41,395 bases of DNA. It comes from Parachlamydiaceae bacterium (GTDB taxonomy: Bacteria; Chlamydiota; Chlamydiia; Chlamydiales; Parachlamydiaceae). The notes under the pieces are model-generated. The model ran no database searches and was not told the DNA's origin. It worked only from the letters and a program-made list of their open reading frames with translations. Shown here piece after piece: positions 33,757-41,395 of the stretch (position 1 is its first letter; the number at the start of each line of letters is the position of its first letter). The position numbers were made by a program, and so were the translations under genes. The stretch spans positions 1-41,395 of the forward strand of contig JANWJE010000045.1 of NCBI GenBank assembly GCA_025451995.1. The letters run 5' to 3'.

Positions 33757-34801
33757 ATCTCTATTAGACCTCTTGCGTAATTACATTTTCTCAAGCAAAG
33801 CTAATTACGCAAGAGGTCTATTCTTGCTGTTCCCTTTAGTTTTCCTTGCAGCCGGCTGCAATTTCCAAAAAAAGGGGCCTATCCATCTCTGTGAAAATGT
33901 CATGACTATTGATTATCACATTACAATAGGTGACCCATTGACGGAGATACAAATTAAGAATGCGCAGAAAATAATTGCTCAAACTTTTGATGAAATAAAT
34001 GGGGTATTTAATAAATGGAACCCAGACTCTGAGATAAGCAGGCTAAACGATTTACCTGCTTTGACTCGCATTCAACTATCGCCTGCATTAGCCCAATTTT
34101 TTCATCGGTTGACTTATTTTGTGCAATTGTCGGAAGGACGCTTTGATCCAACCATTGAATCGATTCAAGAAGTATGGAAAAGGCATTTAAATGACGGCAC
34201 TTATCCAAGTGTTGCAGAATTAGATGAAATCAAAGCAACCCTTGGATGGAATAAAATCCATTTAGAAAATGACATTTTTTATAAAGAGGATAGCCGAACA
34301 AAACTAGATTTTGGCGGCGTTGCAAAGGGGTATGGGGTTGATTTAATTATCGAAAGATTACAATCGATAGGAATTAAAAATCTTTATGTGGAATGGGGCG
34401 GAGAAATTAGAACCATTGGAATCCACCCAGATCAACGTCCTTGGAGAGTTTTTATTAGTCGCCTAGGGAGCATGAATCCCAAAGATGCCATTGCAGAAAT
34501 TGATATCATTGACAAAGCATTAGCCACTAGCGGTGATTATTTTCAATATTGGGAAGCAACAGATGGCAAAGGAAATAAGAAAACGTTATGCCATATCATC
34601 AATCCCTTGACCTATTCTCCGATGGAAATCAAAGCTGGTTCGATCGCTAGCGCGAGCCTCCTGGCTTCAGATTGCACGATGGCTGATGCCTTAGCTAAGG
34701 TTTTGATGTTATTTGACTCCCCATCTGAAGCTCATGCTTGGGTATTAAGCTTACAATTAAAACATCCGGAAATTATCTGTTGGATCTCAACTAGGGAATA
34801 A
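33722..34801 (+). CDS. apbE: FAD:protein FMN transferase lipoprotein
   Basis: The protein attaches FMN covalently to Thr residues of target proteins, such as subunits of Na+-pumping NADH-quinone reductase. Motifs: FDPTIESIQEVW, KLDFGGVAKGYGVDLI, NLYVEWGGEIRTIG, ALATSGDYFQYW and CHIINPLTYSP. A lipobox FLAAGC marks lipid attachment. The start is uncertain. ATG 33722 overlaps folD by 35 bases and makes residues 15-33 from a palindrome; TTG 33824, seven bases after AAGAGGT in that palindrome, would leave only a dozen residues before the Cys. The longer form supplies the positive charges a signal peptide needs. Confidence 0.93.
   Translation: MPIYPRESQVTKSLLDLLRNYIFSSKANYARGLFLLFPLVFLAAGCNFQKKGPIHLCENVMTIDYHITIGDPLTEIQIKNAQKIIAQTFDEINGVFNKWNPDSEISRLNDLPALTRIQLSPALAQFFHRLTYFVQLSEGRFDPTIESIQEVWKRHLNDGTYPSVAELDEIKATLGWNKIHLENDIFYKEDSRTKLDFGGVAKGYGVDLIIERLQSIGIKNLYVEWGGEIRTIGIHPDQRPWRVFISRLGSMNPKDAIAEIDIIDKALATSGDYFQYWEATDGKGNKKTLCHIINPLTYSPMEIKAGSIASASLLASDCTMADALAKVLMLFDSPSEAHAWVLSLQLKHPEIICWISTRE
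33765..33820. repeat. Short palindrome inside the apbE start region (TAGACCTCTTGCGTAATTA)
   Basis: TAGACCTCTTGCGTAATTA and TAATTACGCAAGAGGTCTA form a near-perfect stem with about 18 bases between. The TAGACCTCTT end is shared with the family B element at 28341. The palindrome either contributes part of the ApbE signal peptide or supplies its ribosome binding site. Confidence 0.9.
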
Positions 34802-34976
34802 TTTCTTCAATTAAGCGCGAATACCCCTTTTCTAAGCAGCCGGTTAAATTTTCTGCATTCAAAAACCAATGCATCTGCAATTGATAAGCATATCTCTCTA
34901 TGGGATCTGCCAAATGTTGAGATTTATCTACAGTTCCCTCGATAATTAACCGAGATAGTGATTCAAGGTCATTCAT
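34791..34976 (-). CDS. Small hypothetical protein
   Basis: A 61-residue frame (MNDLESLSRLIIEGTVDKSQ... ending GYSRLIEEIIP) with protein-like composition, two predicted helices and no repeats. It overlaps the end of convergent apbE by 11 bases. No strong ribosome site precedes it. I do not recognise it, and it may be a lineage-specific small protein. Confidence 0.5.
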   Translation of the reverse strand: MNDLESLSRLIIEGTVDKSQHLADPIERYAYQLQMHWFLNAENLTGCLEKGYSRLIEEIIP

Positions 34977-35077
34977 AATATTTCTTTAAAATTGCATAAA
35001 TACTTTTTTCTTAATACAATAGCTATTAAACAATCGCCATTACCCCATAAGAACCTTGTTCTTTACCAAAGAAGTTT

Positions 35078-36421
35078 ATGAATTCATCATCTCTTGCAAA
35101 TCAAAAAAAGGCAAAAATCATTTTAGAGGACTATCCCTTCGAAAGAGATATTGAAATCAGAATATTTCTTTCACAGTTAAATACAACCGAAATTGACGTT
35201 CTGCGAGAAATTATCCATCATTCCCTTAAGATTTCTATCGAACAACTCGCTAATGAGCTGGGATTAACAACAAAACAAATCATCCCTATATTAGACAAAT
35301 TGGCGACAACTAAACTTTTCAAAAGACAACATCTATTGCTTATTGTCGATAAAGACTTAAGAAAATACTTTGAGTCTAAGATGGAAAAATTTGAAAATAA
35401 CTTCAAGCCAAATTTTCTTTTTTTACAAAATATTTTAAATAAAATCCCCATCCATTTATTGCCTCAATGGTATGCGCTTCCGAGGACAACTGATCATATT
35501 TTTGAAGCAATTATTGAGAAATATTTTTTAACTCCATCGATTTACCGACTCTACTTAAGCGAGCTTCAATTTGAAAATCCCCTTTTAAAGGCAATTATCC
35601 AAGAAGTCTTTCGCCCGCCAAATTTTTCTATCACTGTGGAAGAATTATTGGAAAAATTTAAAGAAATATCTCATGAGGACTTAGAAAAATATCTTTTACA
35701 ACTTGAATATCATTTTGTCTGCTGTTTAAGTTATAAAAACGAGGGGGACATCTGGAAGGAAGTGGTTACCCCATTTACGGAATGGGCAGAATTTTTAAAG
35801 TTTGAACATGCGCATAAACCAAAATCTATTCCAGAAGAAAAGATAAAAAAGGAATACGCAGATGAATTTTATTTTGTCAAACAACTCTCTGAAGCCCTCC
35901 ATCACTTTTCCAATAAAAAGCAAGAAGCAGGCAAGATCGATAAAGTGATTCAAAACAAACTTGTTCAACTTCAATTTGTTGAAGAAAAGGCTGCAGGAAA
36001 AATCGCTGCTACAAAAAAAGGCTTAGAGTGGCTTTCTAAACCCTTATATGAACAAATAACCACTCTTTCACATCATCCTTTGAATATTTTAAATGGTTTA
36101 GATCATTCTCATTTGTGGAATGCTCGCAATTTAAATTTAATAGAAAAGTCACTTAGGAGAATAGCCCCTAATCAGTGGGTGAGTTTAGAATCTTTTATTA
36201 CTGGAATGATCTTTCCAATCGGAGATCAAGAACCGGTATGCCTACAACAAAAGGGAAAGAATTGGCGGTATGTTTTGCCAGTTTATAATGATCTAGAGAA
36301 AAATTTTATAGAAAAAGTGATCATGGAAAGATTTGCTCAACTAGGAATCATTCAAACCGGTATGTACCAAAACCAGCCTTGTTTCTGTTTAACTCACTAT
36401 GGGCATCAAGCCATTCATTAG
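35078..36421 (+). CDS. Hypothetical winged-helix-like protein
   Basis: The 447-residue cytoplasmic protein begins with a helical region and a winged-helix-like segment (LREIIHHSLKISIEQLANEL, GLTTKQIIPILDKLATTKLF, residues 43-80). At least one more such segment is likely near residue 180-205 and near the C terminus (FIEKVIMERFAQLGIIQTGM). There is no signal peptide. I do not recognise the family. It sits between apbE and dnaN on the same strand, where Chlamydia, as I recall, has smpB. DNA binding or a replication link is only inference from the fold look and neighbours. Confidence 0.75.
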   Translation: MNSSSLANQKKAKIILEDYPFERDIEIRIFLSQLNTTEIDVLREIIHHSLKISIEQLANELGLTTKQIIPILDKLATTKLFKRQHLLLIVDKDLRKYFESKMEKFENNFKPNFLFLQNILNKIPIHLLPQWYALPRTTDHIFEAIIEKYFLTPSIYRLYLSELQFENPLLKAIIQEVFRPPNFSITVEELLEKFKEISHEDLEKYLLQLEYHFVCCLSYKNEGDIWKEVVTPFTEWAEFLKFEHAHKPKSIPEEKIKKEYADEFYFVKQLSEALHHFSNKKQEAGKIDKVIQNKLVQLQFVEEKAAGKIAATKKGLEWLSKPLYEQITTLSHHPLNILNGLDHSHLWNARNLNLIEKSLRRIAPNQWVSLESFITGMIFPIGDQEPVCLQQKGKNWRYVLPVYNDLEKNFIEKVIMERFAQLGIIQTGMYQNQPCFCLTHYGHQAIH

Positions 36422-36427
36422 ACCCTT

Positions 36428-36516
36428 TGCCCGTGCCCGAGCTTAGGTAAGAAAAAATATCTTTCGAATGATTTCCCTTTGTAGTACTATGCTACAACAA
36501 AACCCGGGCACGGGCA
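36428..36516. repeat. GC-rich inverted repeat between the winged-helix gene and dnaN
   Basis: TGCCCGTGCCCG and CGGGCACGGGCA form a perfect 12-base-pair stem enclosing 65 bases, which themselves contain GTAG/CTAC. The arms are much more GC-rich than surrounding DNA and begin seven bases after the upstream stop. It could be a terminator or another palindrome family. Confidence 0.8.
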
Positions 36517-36553
36517 CGAAAACGCACTTTCACGAAATTTTTAATGGTGAATT

Positions 36554-37684
36554 ATGAAATTTGTCATTTCTACTCAAGAATTAAATTACCTCATCAACAA
36601 AATCCAGAATATTATCCCTCTTAAACCTACGGTCCCTATTCTAACAAATTTTTTGATTGAAGCATCCAAGGAGGGACTGACATTGACTGCTACTGACTTA
36701 ATGGTCGGTATTCGCTGCAATACAGAGGTTAACATTTTAGAAGAGGGGTCGACCACTCTTCCCGCAAAAAAATTAGGGCAGCTAGTGAGAGAATTGACAG
36801 CGGCCAATGTAGAGATTTCTTCAAATTCAAATCAAATCACCACTGTTATTTCAGGAACATCTAAGTTTAAATTAAATGGAATAGGGAAGAATGAATATCC
36901 TGCCTTGCCCGATTTATCGCAAGGATGTCAATTCAATATCAAACAAAAAATATTGAAAGATTTGCTCTATCGGACCTCTTTTGCTGTTTCTAAAGAAGAT
37001 AGTCGCTATATTCTAACAGGACTTTGCATGCAAATCTCCAATGGAGTCCTCACTTTTATTGGCACTGATGGTAAAAAGCTTTCACGAGCGCATGTTTCGA
37101 TTGCCATCCCCTCAGATGTTGTCAATCAATCGGTGATTCCTTTGAAAGCGGTCGATGAAATCGTTAAGAACTTGATAGAAGATGAAGACGAAGAAGCCAC
37201 CATTTCTTTGGCTGACGAAAAAATAGCAATGACTACGAGCCAAATAACAATCATTTCTAAGCTTTTATCAGGAGATTATCCTGACATCACACGAATCATT
37301 CCGGAAAAATCTACTTTTGAACTTTCCTTGCATCGAAATGAATTAATTTCACTCTTACGCCAAGTCTCCCTTTTTATTCCAGATCAAAATCACCCAGTAA
37401 AATTTACCTTTGTGAATGGGGAAATGAGTATCGCAGCAAATTCAATAGATCTCGGCGAAGGACATGTCGGTATGCCGGTCAATTATCATGGGGACACCTT
37501 AGAGATCGCACTTAATCCAAACTATTTTCTTGATATTTTACGCCATTGCAAAGAAGAAACAATTACTCTAGGCCTTACCGATTCCTATAATCCTGGCATT
37601 ATAAGGGATGGCGAGAATGTTGATCATTTAAGTCAATCGAGCCCTCTCTATCTCATTATGCCGATGCGCTTATCACAAGATTAA
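36554..37684 (+). CDS. dnaN: DNA polymerase III beta subunit (sliding clamp)
   Basis: The 376-residue protein is the ring clamp that holds polymerase III on DNA. It begins MKFVISTQELNYLINKIQNI and carries the three-domain pattern: LTATDLMVGIRCNT, KLGQLVRELTAANVEIS, DSRYILTGLCMQISNGVLTF with TDGKKLSRA, ISKLLSGDYPDITRIIPEKS, and the conserved C-terminal LYLIMPMRL that forms part of the protein-binding pocket. Length is normal. GGTGA precedes the ATG. The palindrome at 37686 begins directly after the TAA. Confidence 0.97.
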   Translation: MKFVISTQELNYLINKIQNIIPLKPTVPILTNFLIEASKEGLTLTATDLMVGIRCNTEVNILEEGSTTLPAKKLGQLVRELTAANVEISSNSNQITTVISGTSKFKLNGIGKNEYPALPDLSQGCQFNIKQKILKDLLYRTSFAVSKEDSRYILTGLCMQISNGVLTFIGTDGKKLSRAHVSIAIPSDVVNQSVIPLKAVDEIVKNLIEDEDEEATISLADEKIAMTTSQITIISKLLSGDYPDITRIIPEKSTFELSLHRNELISLLRQVSLFIPDQNHPVKFTFVNGEMSIAANSIDLGEGHVGMPVNYHGDTLEIALNPNYFLDILRHCKEETITLGLTDSYNPGIIRDGENVDHLSQSSPLYLIMPMRLSQD

Positions 37685-37685
37685 A

Positions 37686-37856
37686 GTATATACTGCTTCC
37701 AGCTGAATCTTGGACTTTTGGGCTAGCTTGAAAGCTCCCGCGGTTGAGAGATCGCAAGAGGTATAGTATTAAACAATACAATGCCTCTTGCGATCTCTCA
37801 ACCCCGGGGCTTTGAAACAGCCCAAAAGTCCAAGATTCAACTGGAAGAAGTATATG
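37686..37856. repeat. Family A palindrome filling the dnaN-recF gap
   Basis: Begins GTATATACTGCTTCCAGCTG one base after the dnaN stop and ends CTGGAAGAAGTATATG, where the final ATG is the recF start codon. Core and arms match 7-175 in the same orientation. The whole 169-base intergenic gap is the element. Confidence 0.93.
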
Positions 37857-38924
37857 TACCTTCAGTCTCTTTACTTATTGCAATTCCGCAATTATGGAGA
37901 ATGCACACTTGAATTCAATCCTTCTTTGAATGTCATTTGCGGTCCTAATGCTCAAGGAAAAACAACCCTATTAGAAGCGATTCACTACCTAATGTTTGGG
38001 AGATCCTTCCGTCCGGGTTTGCATCCGGAAATGATTAAGCTGGGGAGTCATTATTTTTATATTGAATCTATTTTTTCTAAACATCAAGTGGATCAGAAAC
38101 TTCGGCTCACTCAAGAGACAAAAGATCGTAAGATTTTTCACAATAGCACTCTTTTACCCAGCATCTCTCATTTACTTGGGCTTATTCAAGGGATAGTGAT
38201 GACCCCGGATGACATCAATCTGATCAAGGGAAGCCCACTCATGCGCCGTCAATTCCTCGATACTCAATTGGCTCAAATCGACCCCTTATATGTCCATTAT
38301 CTCACTCGCTTCGTAAAAGGGATGAGGCAGCGGAATCAATTATTAAGAGAGAAACAAACAGATACTCTTGGATGCTGGGAGGATGAAATGGCTCAAGCTG
38401 CAAGCTATATCATCAAACAAAGGCGTACATTAGTAGAGAAACTTCAAGCGAATTCCCAGGGGTTTTATCACTATTTAACGGGAGAAAAGGAATCGATCCA
38501 GCTTAATTATATGTCGAGTGCTTCCGAATGCAAGACTGCTGATGAAATCAAAATTTTTCATTTAAATGCGTATAAAAAAAACCGCCAAAGGGAAATGTTA
38601 ATCGGTCATACCCTCATTGGCCCCCATAAAGATGACATTCGTATTTTAATTGGGGGAAAAGATAGCCGTTTTTATGCAAGCGAGGGACAGCAACGAAGCT
38701 GCGTTGCTGCATTGCATATTGGTAAATGGCATCATCTGAAAGAAAATTGCAATGAGACTCCCCTCTTTATGATTGATGACGTATGCATGAGTCTAGACAA
38801 TCAACGGAGAAGCCGTTTACTCGAACAACTCGAGTCGCTCGGCCAAGTTTTCTTAACAACAACAGAGAGCGATTTAGCTCAATCGTTCTCCGGTGCTAAA
38901 AAAGTATTCTCATTACCTATTTAA
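37854..38924 (+). CDS. recF: DNA replication and repair protein RecF
   Basis: The 356-residue SMC-like ATPase helps load RecA at gapped DNA. It starts MYLQSLYLLQFRNYGECTLE and has Walker A GPNAQGKTTLLEAIH, the RecF pattern FRPGLHPEMI, GPHKDDIRI, the signature SEGQQRSCVAALHIGKW, and Walker B PLFMIDDVCMSLD. An in-frame extension upstream to 37788 is encoded by the palindrome and is rejected. GGAAGAAG in the repeat arm, just before the ATG, could serve as the ribosome binding site. The TAA stop is completed by the first bases of the repeat at 38923. Confidence 0.96.
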   Translation: MYLQSLYLLQFRNYGECTLEFNPSLNVICGPNAQGKTTLLEAIHYLMFGRSFRPGLHPEMIKLGSHYFYIESIFSKHQVDQKLRLTQETKDRKIFHNSTLLPSISHLLGLIQGIVMTPDDINLIKGSPLMRRQFLDTQLAQIDPLYVHYLTRFVKGMRQRNQLLREKQTDTLGCWEDEMAQAASYIIKQRRTLVEKLQANSQGFYHYLTGEKESIQLNYMSSASECKTADEIKIFHLNAYKKNRQREMLIGHTLIGPHKDDIRILIGGKDSRFYASEGQQRSCVAALHIGKWHHLKENCNETPLFMIDDVCMSLDNQRRSRLLEQLESLGQVFLTTTESDLAQSFSGAKKVFSLPI

Positions 38925-39046
38925 CGCGAGTTTTGGATAAGGAATGGTCTCCTTCGAGGATCTTTTCTTCCAGCTTCGAAAAAATTTTCAAATCTGAAAA
39001 AAAATCTCTCTCGAATGAGCTGCATTCCTTATCCAAAACTCGCGTT
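38923..39046. repeat. Long palindromic repeat, family D, second copy
   Basis: AACGCGAGTTTTGGATAAGG pairs with CCTTATCCAAAACTCGCGTT at the ends. The arms are closely related to those of 8405-8570, but left and right are swapped, and the central part of about 30 bases present there is missing. The element lies between the convergent recF and the gene at 39055. Confidence 0.9.
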
Positions 39047-39054
39047 ATTTAAAT

Positions 39055-40911
39055 CTAAAGGTCAAATATTGCAGATAACCTTTGCGAAGAATTAAATTTG
39101 TTCATTTCTTCATGTAAATTCCCCAAATTCATACCAATAGGAGAAATCAATTGCCTATAAATTTTTAAACGTGAGTTTTCCTTATACTCATTTTGTGCAT
39201 AAGCGAAAGTCTCATCAAGAGTGCAATTTTTTCGCATCTCACCTAAGTAAAATAACTTTTCGGTATGAACTTTATCCAAAATATCAAATAACAATTGCCC
39301 TTTCTCCGGAATAATGGAATGACTGGGTAATTGCTTGATCAATGCTTGTATTAAACCATAATTAGATTTAATTTTAAGAAGGAGAGACCTCTTTGCGCTC
39401 TCTTTTGACTGTTGATTAAAAAATGCGATCCGATATGCAATCAATGAAGTCTCAGGAAATTGTTCTGCAATATTTAAAGCCGTAACAATTTCAAGAATTT
39501 CCTCTGCTTTCTTTACATTAAAATAAATGGATAAGGGATTTAAATGAAGAAATGCTTTTTCAAATAAAAATGGCGATTGCTTACTCCCTTCTTGGGTATA
39601 TTTATTTAGCTTTTCCATCGCCTGATCTTCTAACCCATTATTAATTAGCAATTTAATTAAAATAAGCTCAAAAGCTCTAAGTTCTTTTAAATTTTTAAAG
39701 CTTTCATTATCAAATAAATATTGAAGAGTTCCAAGTGCTTCATCTATTTCTCCCCCACGGATTAAAAAATAGAGATACTGTTCAATTTTTAAACAATTCA
39801 AAGGGTCATCATTTAAAAGAGATTGGTATTCTTGTTTTAAAAGAGAGTATGATTTTAATTGAAGGGCCTCATCATAGACTAAAGAATATGAAGTAAGAGT
39901 TTGCGTGCCCTTTTGAAAACCTTTTGTTTTTTTACGTAAAAAATCTTCATTCCTCAACAGAAACTCTTTAGAAATTTTATATAAAAATTGGGCATCTCCT
40001 AAATCAATAGACAACTTTTCCAATTCATTCAGTGCAAAATTAAATTCTTTTACTTCTAAATTTTCAACGATGCAAGTTTCTAATAAGTTAAAATATTGAT
40101 CTTTATTTTTATCGTTTAATAAATAGGCAAACTTTGCAAGTGTAATAAGAAATTTAATTTTAATTACAGGATCGAAGGCTATTTGTTTATAATAATTATT
40201 TTGAAAAAATTGTGTCAAATTTGATTTTACTGGAAATTCACTTAAAAGATTTTTTCTAGTTGGTTGTTTTAACTGTAACAAAAATTTAATCTCTAGATGA
40301 TGCAGGTGATCTGCTCTAAAATGACCGGAAGTTTCAAAGTATCTCATATATAAGTTTAAAAAAGCAGCAGCTTCTTCTAATTTATTTTCTGCTTCATGGA
40401 ATAAAAGATACCATTCTAAAAATTCATAAGGTCTCCAGTAAAAGGCAACGGAGTTTGCTTTTTCCCTAAATTGTTTTAAAAGCTCTCTTGAATGTTCAGG
40501 TTCGCCTTGAATCCAGAATTTCTTAGCTAATACAATTGTGTCTTTCAATTCTTTCGTTAGATCTTCTAATGAAGCTTGTGATGTATCCTTCGATTGAAGT
40601 AAAGATTGGCTACTCTCAATAATTTTTGAAGTCACTTGAGGCCGTGTTTTTGAAAATTGCTGCAAAGCGAATTCTTTTTCCTCAAATTTTTGTTCACATG
40701 AAGGTTGAAATTTAGATTGGGGAAAGTAGAAATGAACCGCTGCTGAAACTTTGGTTTCTTTTAAAATTTTCACCGAGCTATTGCTATACTGCCTGGGGGT
40801 TTCATTGGAATATTCTTTAGTCTCATTCTCATCCTTTAAAAGATCTTTTGGTAAATACCACCCTGTGCCTTGTTGGAAGTTTAAATTTGTTAAAGAATGA
40901 GTAAAAAACAT
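39055..40911 (-). CDS. Large hypothetical helical-repeat (TPR-like) protein
   Basis: I do not recognise this 618-residue protein by name. After a polar N-terminal region of about 110 residues it is almost wholly helical, with TPR-like pairs: AKKFWIQGEPEHSRELLKQF, WYLLFHEAENKLEEAAAFLN, LLNDDPLNCLKIEQYLYFLI, GGEIDEALGTLQYLFDNE and LINNGLEDQAMEKLNKYT. There is no signal peptide or membrane helix. TPR-like proteins are often scaffolds or secretion chaperones, but there is no direct evidence here. The coding DNA is AT-rich like the orphan genes. It is convergent with recF, separated by a family D palindrome. Confidence 0.75.
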   Translation of the reverse strand: MFFTHSLTNLNFQQGTGWYLPKDLLKDENETKEYSNETPRQYSNSSVKILKETKVSAAVHFYFPQSKFQPSCEQKFEEKEFALQQFSKTRPQVTSKIIESSQSLLQSKDTSQASLEDLTKELKDTIVLAKKFWIQGEPEHSRELLKQFREKANSVAFYWRPYEFLEWYLLFHEAENKLEEAAAFLNLYMRYFETSGHFRADHLHHLEIKFLLQLKQPTRKNLLSEFPVKSNLTQFFQNNYYKQIAFDPVIKIKFLITLAKFAYLLNDKNKDQYFNLLETCIVENLEVKEFNFALNELEKLSIDLGDAQFLYKISKEFLLRNEDFLRKKTKGFQKGTQTLTSYSLVYDEALQLKSYSLLKQEYQSLLNDDPLNCLKIEQYLYFLIRGGEIDEALGTLQYLFDNESFKNLKELRAFELILIKLLINNGLEDQAMEKLNKYTQEGSKQSPFLFEKAFLHLNPLSIYFNVKKAEEILEIVTALNIAEQFPETSLIAYRIAFFNQQSKESAKRSLLLKIKSNYGLIQALIKQLPSHSIIPEKGQLLFDILDKVHTEKLFYLGEMRKNCTLDETFAYAQNEYKENSRLKIYRQLISPIGMNLGNLHEEMNKFNSSQRLSAIFDL

Positions 40912-41121
40912 TTTTATAATCCTAATGTAAATTATTATTTAAATTTCTTGTTTTATTAATATATCAAATACAACAAAAAACAAACAATACTAAACAAAAT
41001 TATAAAAATTTAAATTTAAAATTTACTATTAGTAAACAAATTTTTTATTACTAACTTTATACACAAAAAAGTTCAACAGTTTGATAAAAACCATGATAAA
41101 AACAAGAGTTTGCCGTGCAGA

Positions 41122-41395
41122 AAAATCAACGATGGAAATGATGAAACGATATAACGATAAGGTTTTTAAATATTTTTAAACCTCTCATGCTTTGATCAAA
41201 GATCAAAGCATGAGAATTTCACGATTGCGTGCGTTGGCGCCCTTTGAAAAAAGCAACCAAACTTAGACATTGAGCATATTCAGTGCTTTTTTCAAAGGGC
41301 ACCAACGCACGCAATCGATGGTCTTTTGTTCAATCATTATATCGTTCCATCATTTCCATCGTTAATTTTTGCTTTGGAAGGAACTTTCATTAGGC
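41122..41395. repeat. Multi-hairpin palindromic repeat, family G, copy 2 (runs to window edge)
   Basis: The inverse of the element at 31337-31588: ends AAATCAACGATGG and CCATCGTTAATTTT, main stem CGATTGCGTGCGTTGG / CCAACGCACGCAATCG (41222-41317), and side hairpin CTCATGCTTTGATC / GATCAAAGCATGAG (41183-41214). The flank beyond it (GCTTTGGAAGGAAC ... TTAGGC) also matches the flank of copy 1. The preceding 210 bases after the TPR-like gene are AT-rich with no gene seen. Confidence 0.9.

Noticed and set aside
36421-37690. Replication origin near dnaN
   Set aside because: I saw no cluster of DnaA boxes (TTATCCACA-like) in the short gaps around dnaN. dnaN is not next to dnaA here, so gene position alone does not support an origin.
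37788-37853. 22-residue N-terminal extension of RecF
   Set aside because: It is encoded by the palindrome; RecF homologues begin at the MYLQSL-type start.

Overview
The window looks like the chromosome of an environmental (amoeba-associated) chlamydia, most probably Parachlamydiaceae-like. The support is the cluster folD - apbE - dnaN - recF, which matches an order I recall from Chlamydia, two F-box/leucine-rich-repeat proteins of the kind expanded in Protochlamydia-like genomes, a cysteine-rich outer membrane protein, and AT-rich DNA. Genus assignment is inference. I saw no tRNA, rRNA, CRISPR array, transposase or phage gene.

Layout: 0.3-4.1 kb holds a secreted glycosyltransferase-like protein, an exported FkbM-type methyltransferase and an orphan lysine-rich protein. 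4.5-6.8 kb is an LptD-like outer membrane protein. 6.9-17.1 kb is a compact Tad/Flp pilus locus: Flp pilin, an F-box/LRR gene, a very unusual CpaB/RcpC-secretin fusion (minus strand), CpaF ATPase, a TadB-TadC fusion, TadE-like and TadG-like pseudopilins, a prepilin peptidase (minus strand) and a DUF4019-like exported protein. 17.2-24.8 kb holds an MgtA/B-type P-type ATPase, a BBP2-type porin, a second F-box/LRR protein, a MOMP/Pom-like outer membrane protein and a YqeY protein. 25.8-31.2 kb has UDP-glucose dehydrogenase, a polyprenyl synthase, a polyprenyl-phosphate sugar transferase, an MreD-like membrane protein and RarA; the first and third fit surface polysaccharide synthesis. 31.7-38.9 kb holds a small antitoxin-like relic, two tandem exported proteins, folD, apbE, a winged-helix-like protein, dnaN and recF. 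The window ends with a large helical-repeat protein.

The most striking non-coding feature is a dense population of long palindromic repeats (about 40-340 bp), in at least six families, that sit exactly at gene boundaries. They supply stop codons, Shine-Dalgarno-like sequences and even start codons. One fills the whole dnaN-recF gap, one is inserted inside another, and copies that share a core can have different outer arms that still pair with each other, as if the folded structure rather than the sequence is kept. No enzyme that could move them is encoded here. These palindromes and the rewired Tad secretin/CpaB protein are the best candidates for undescribed biology.
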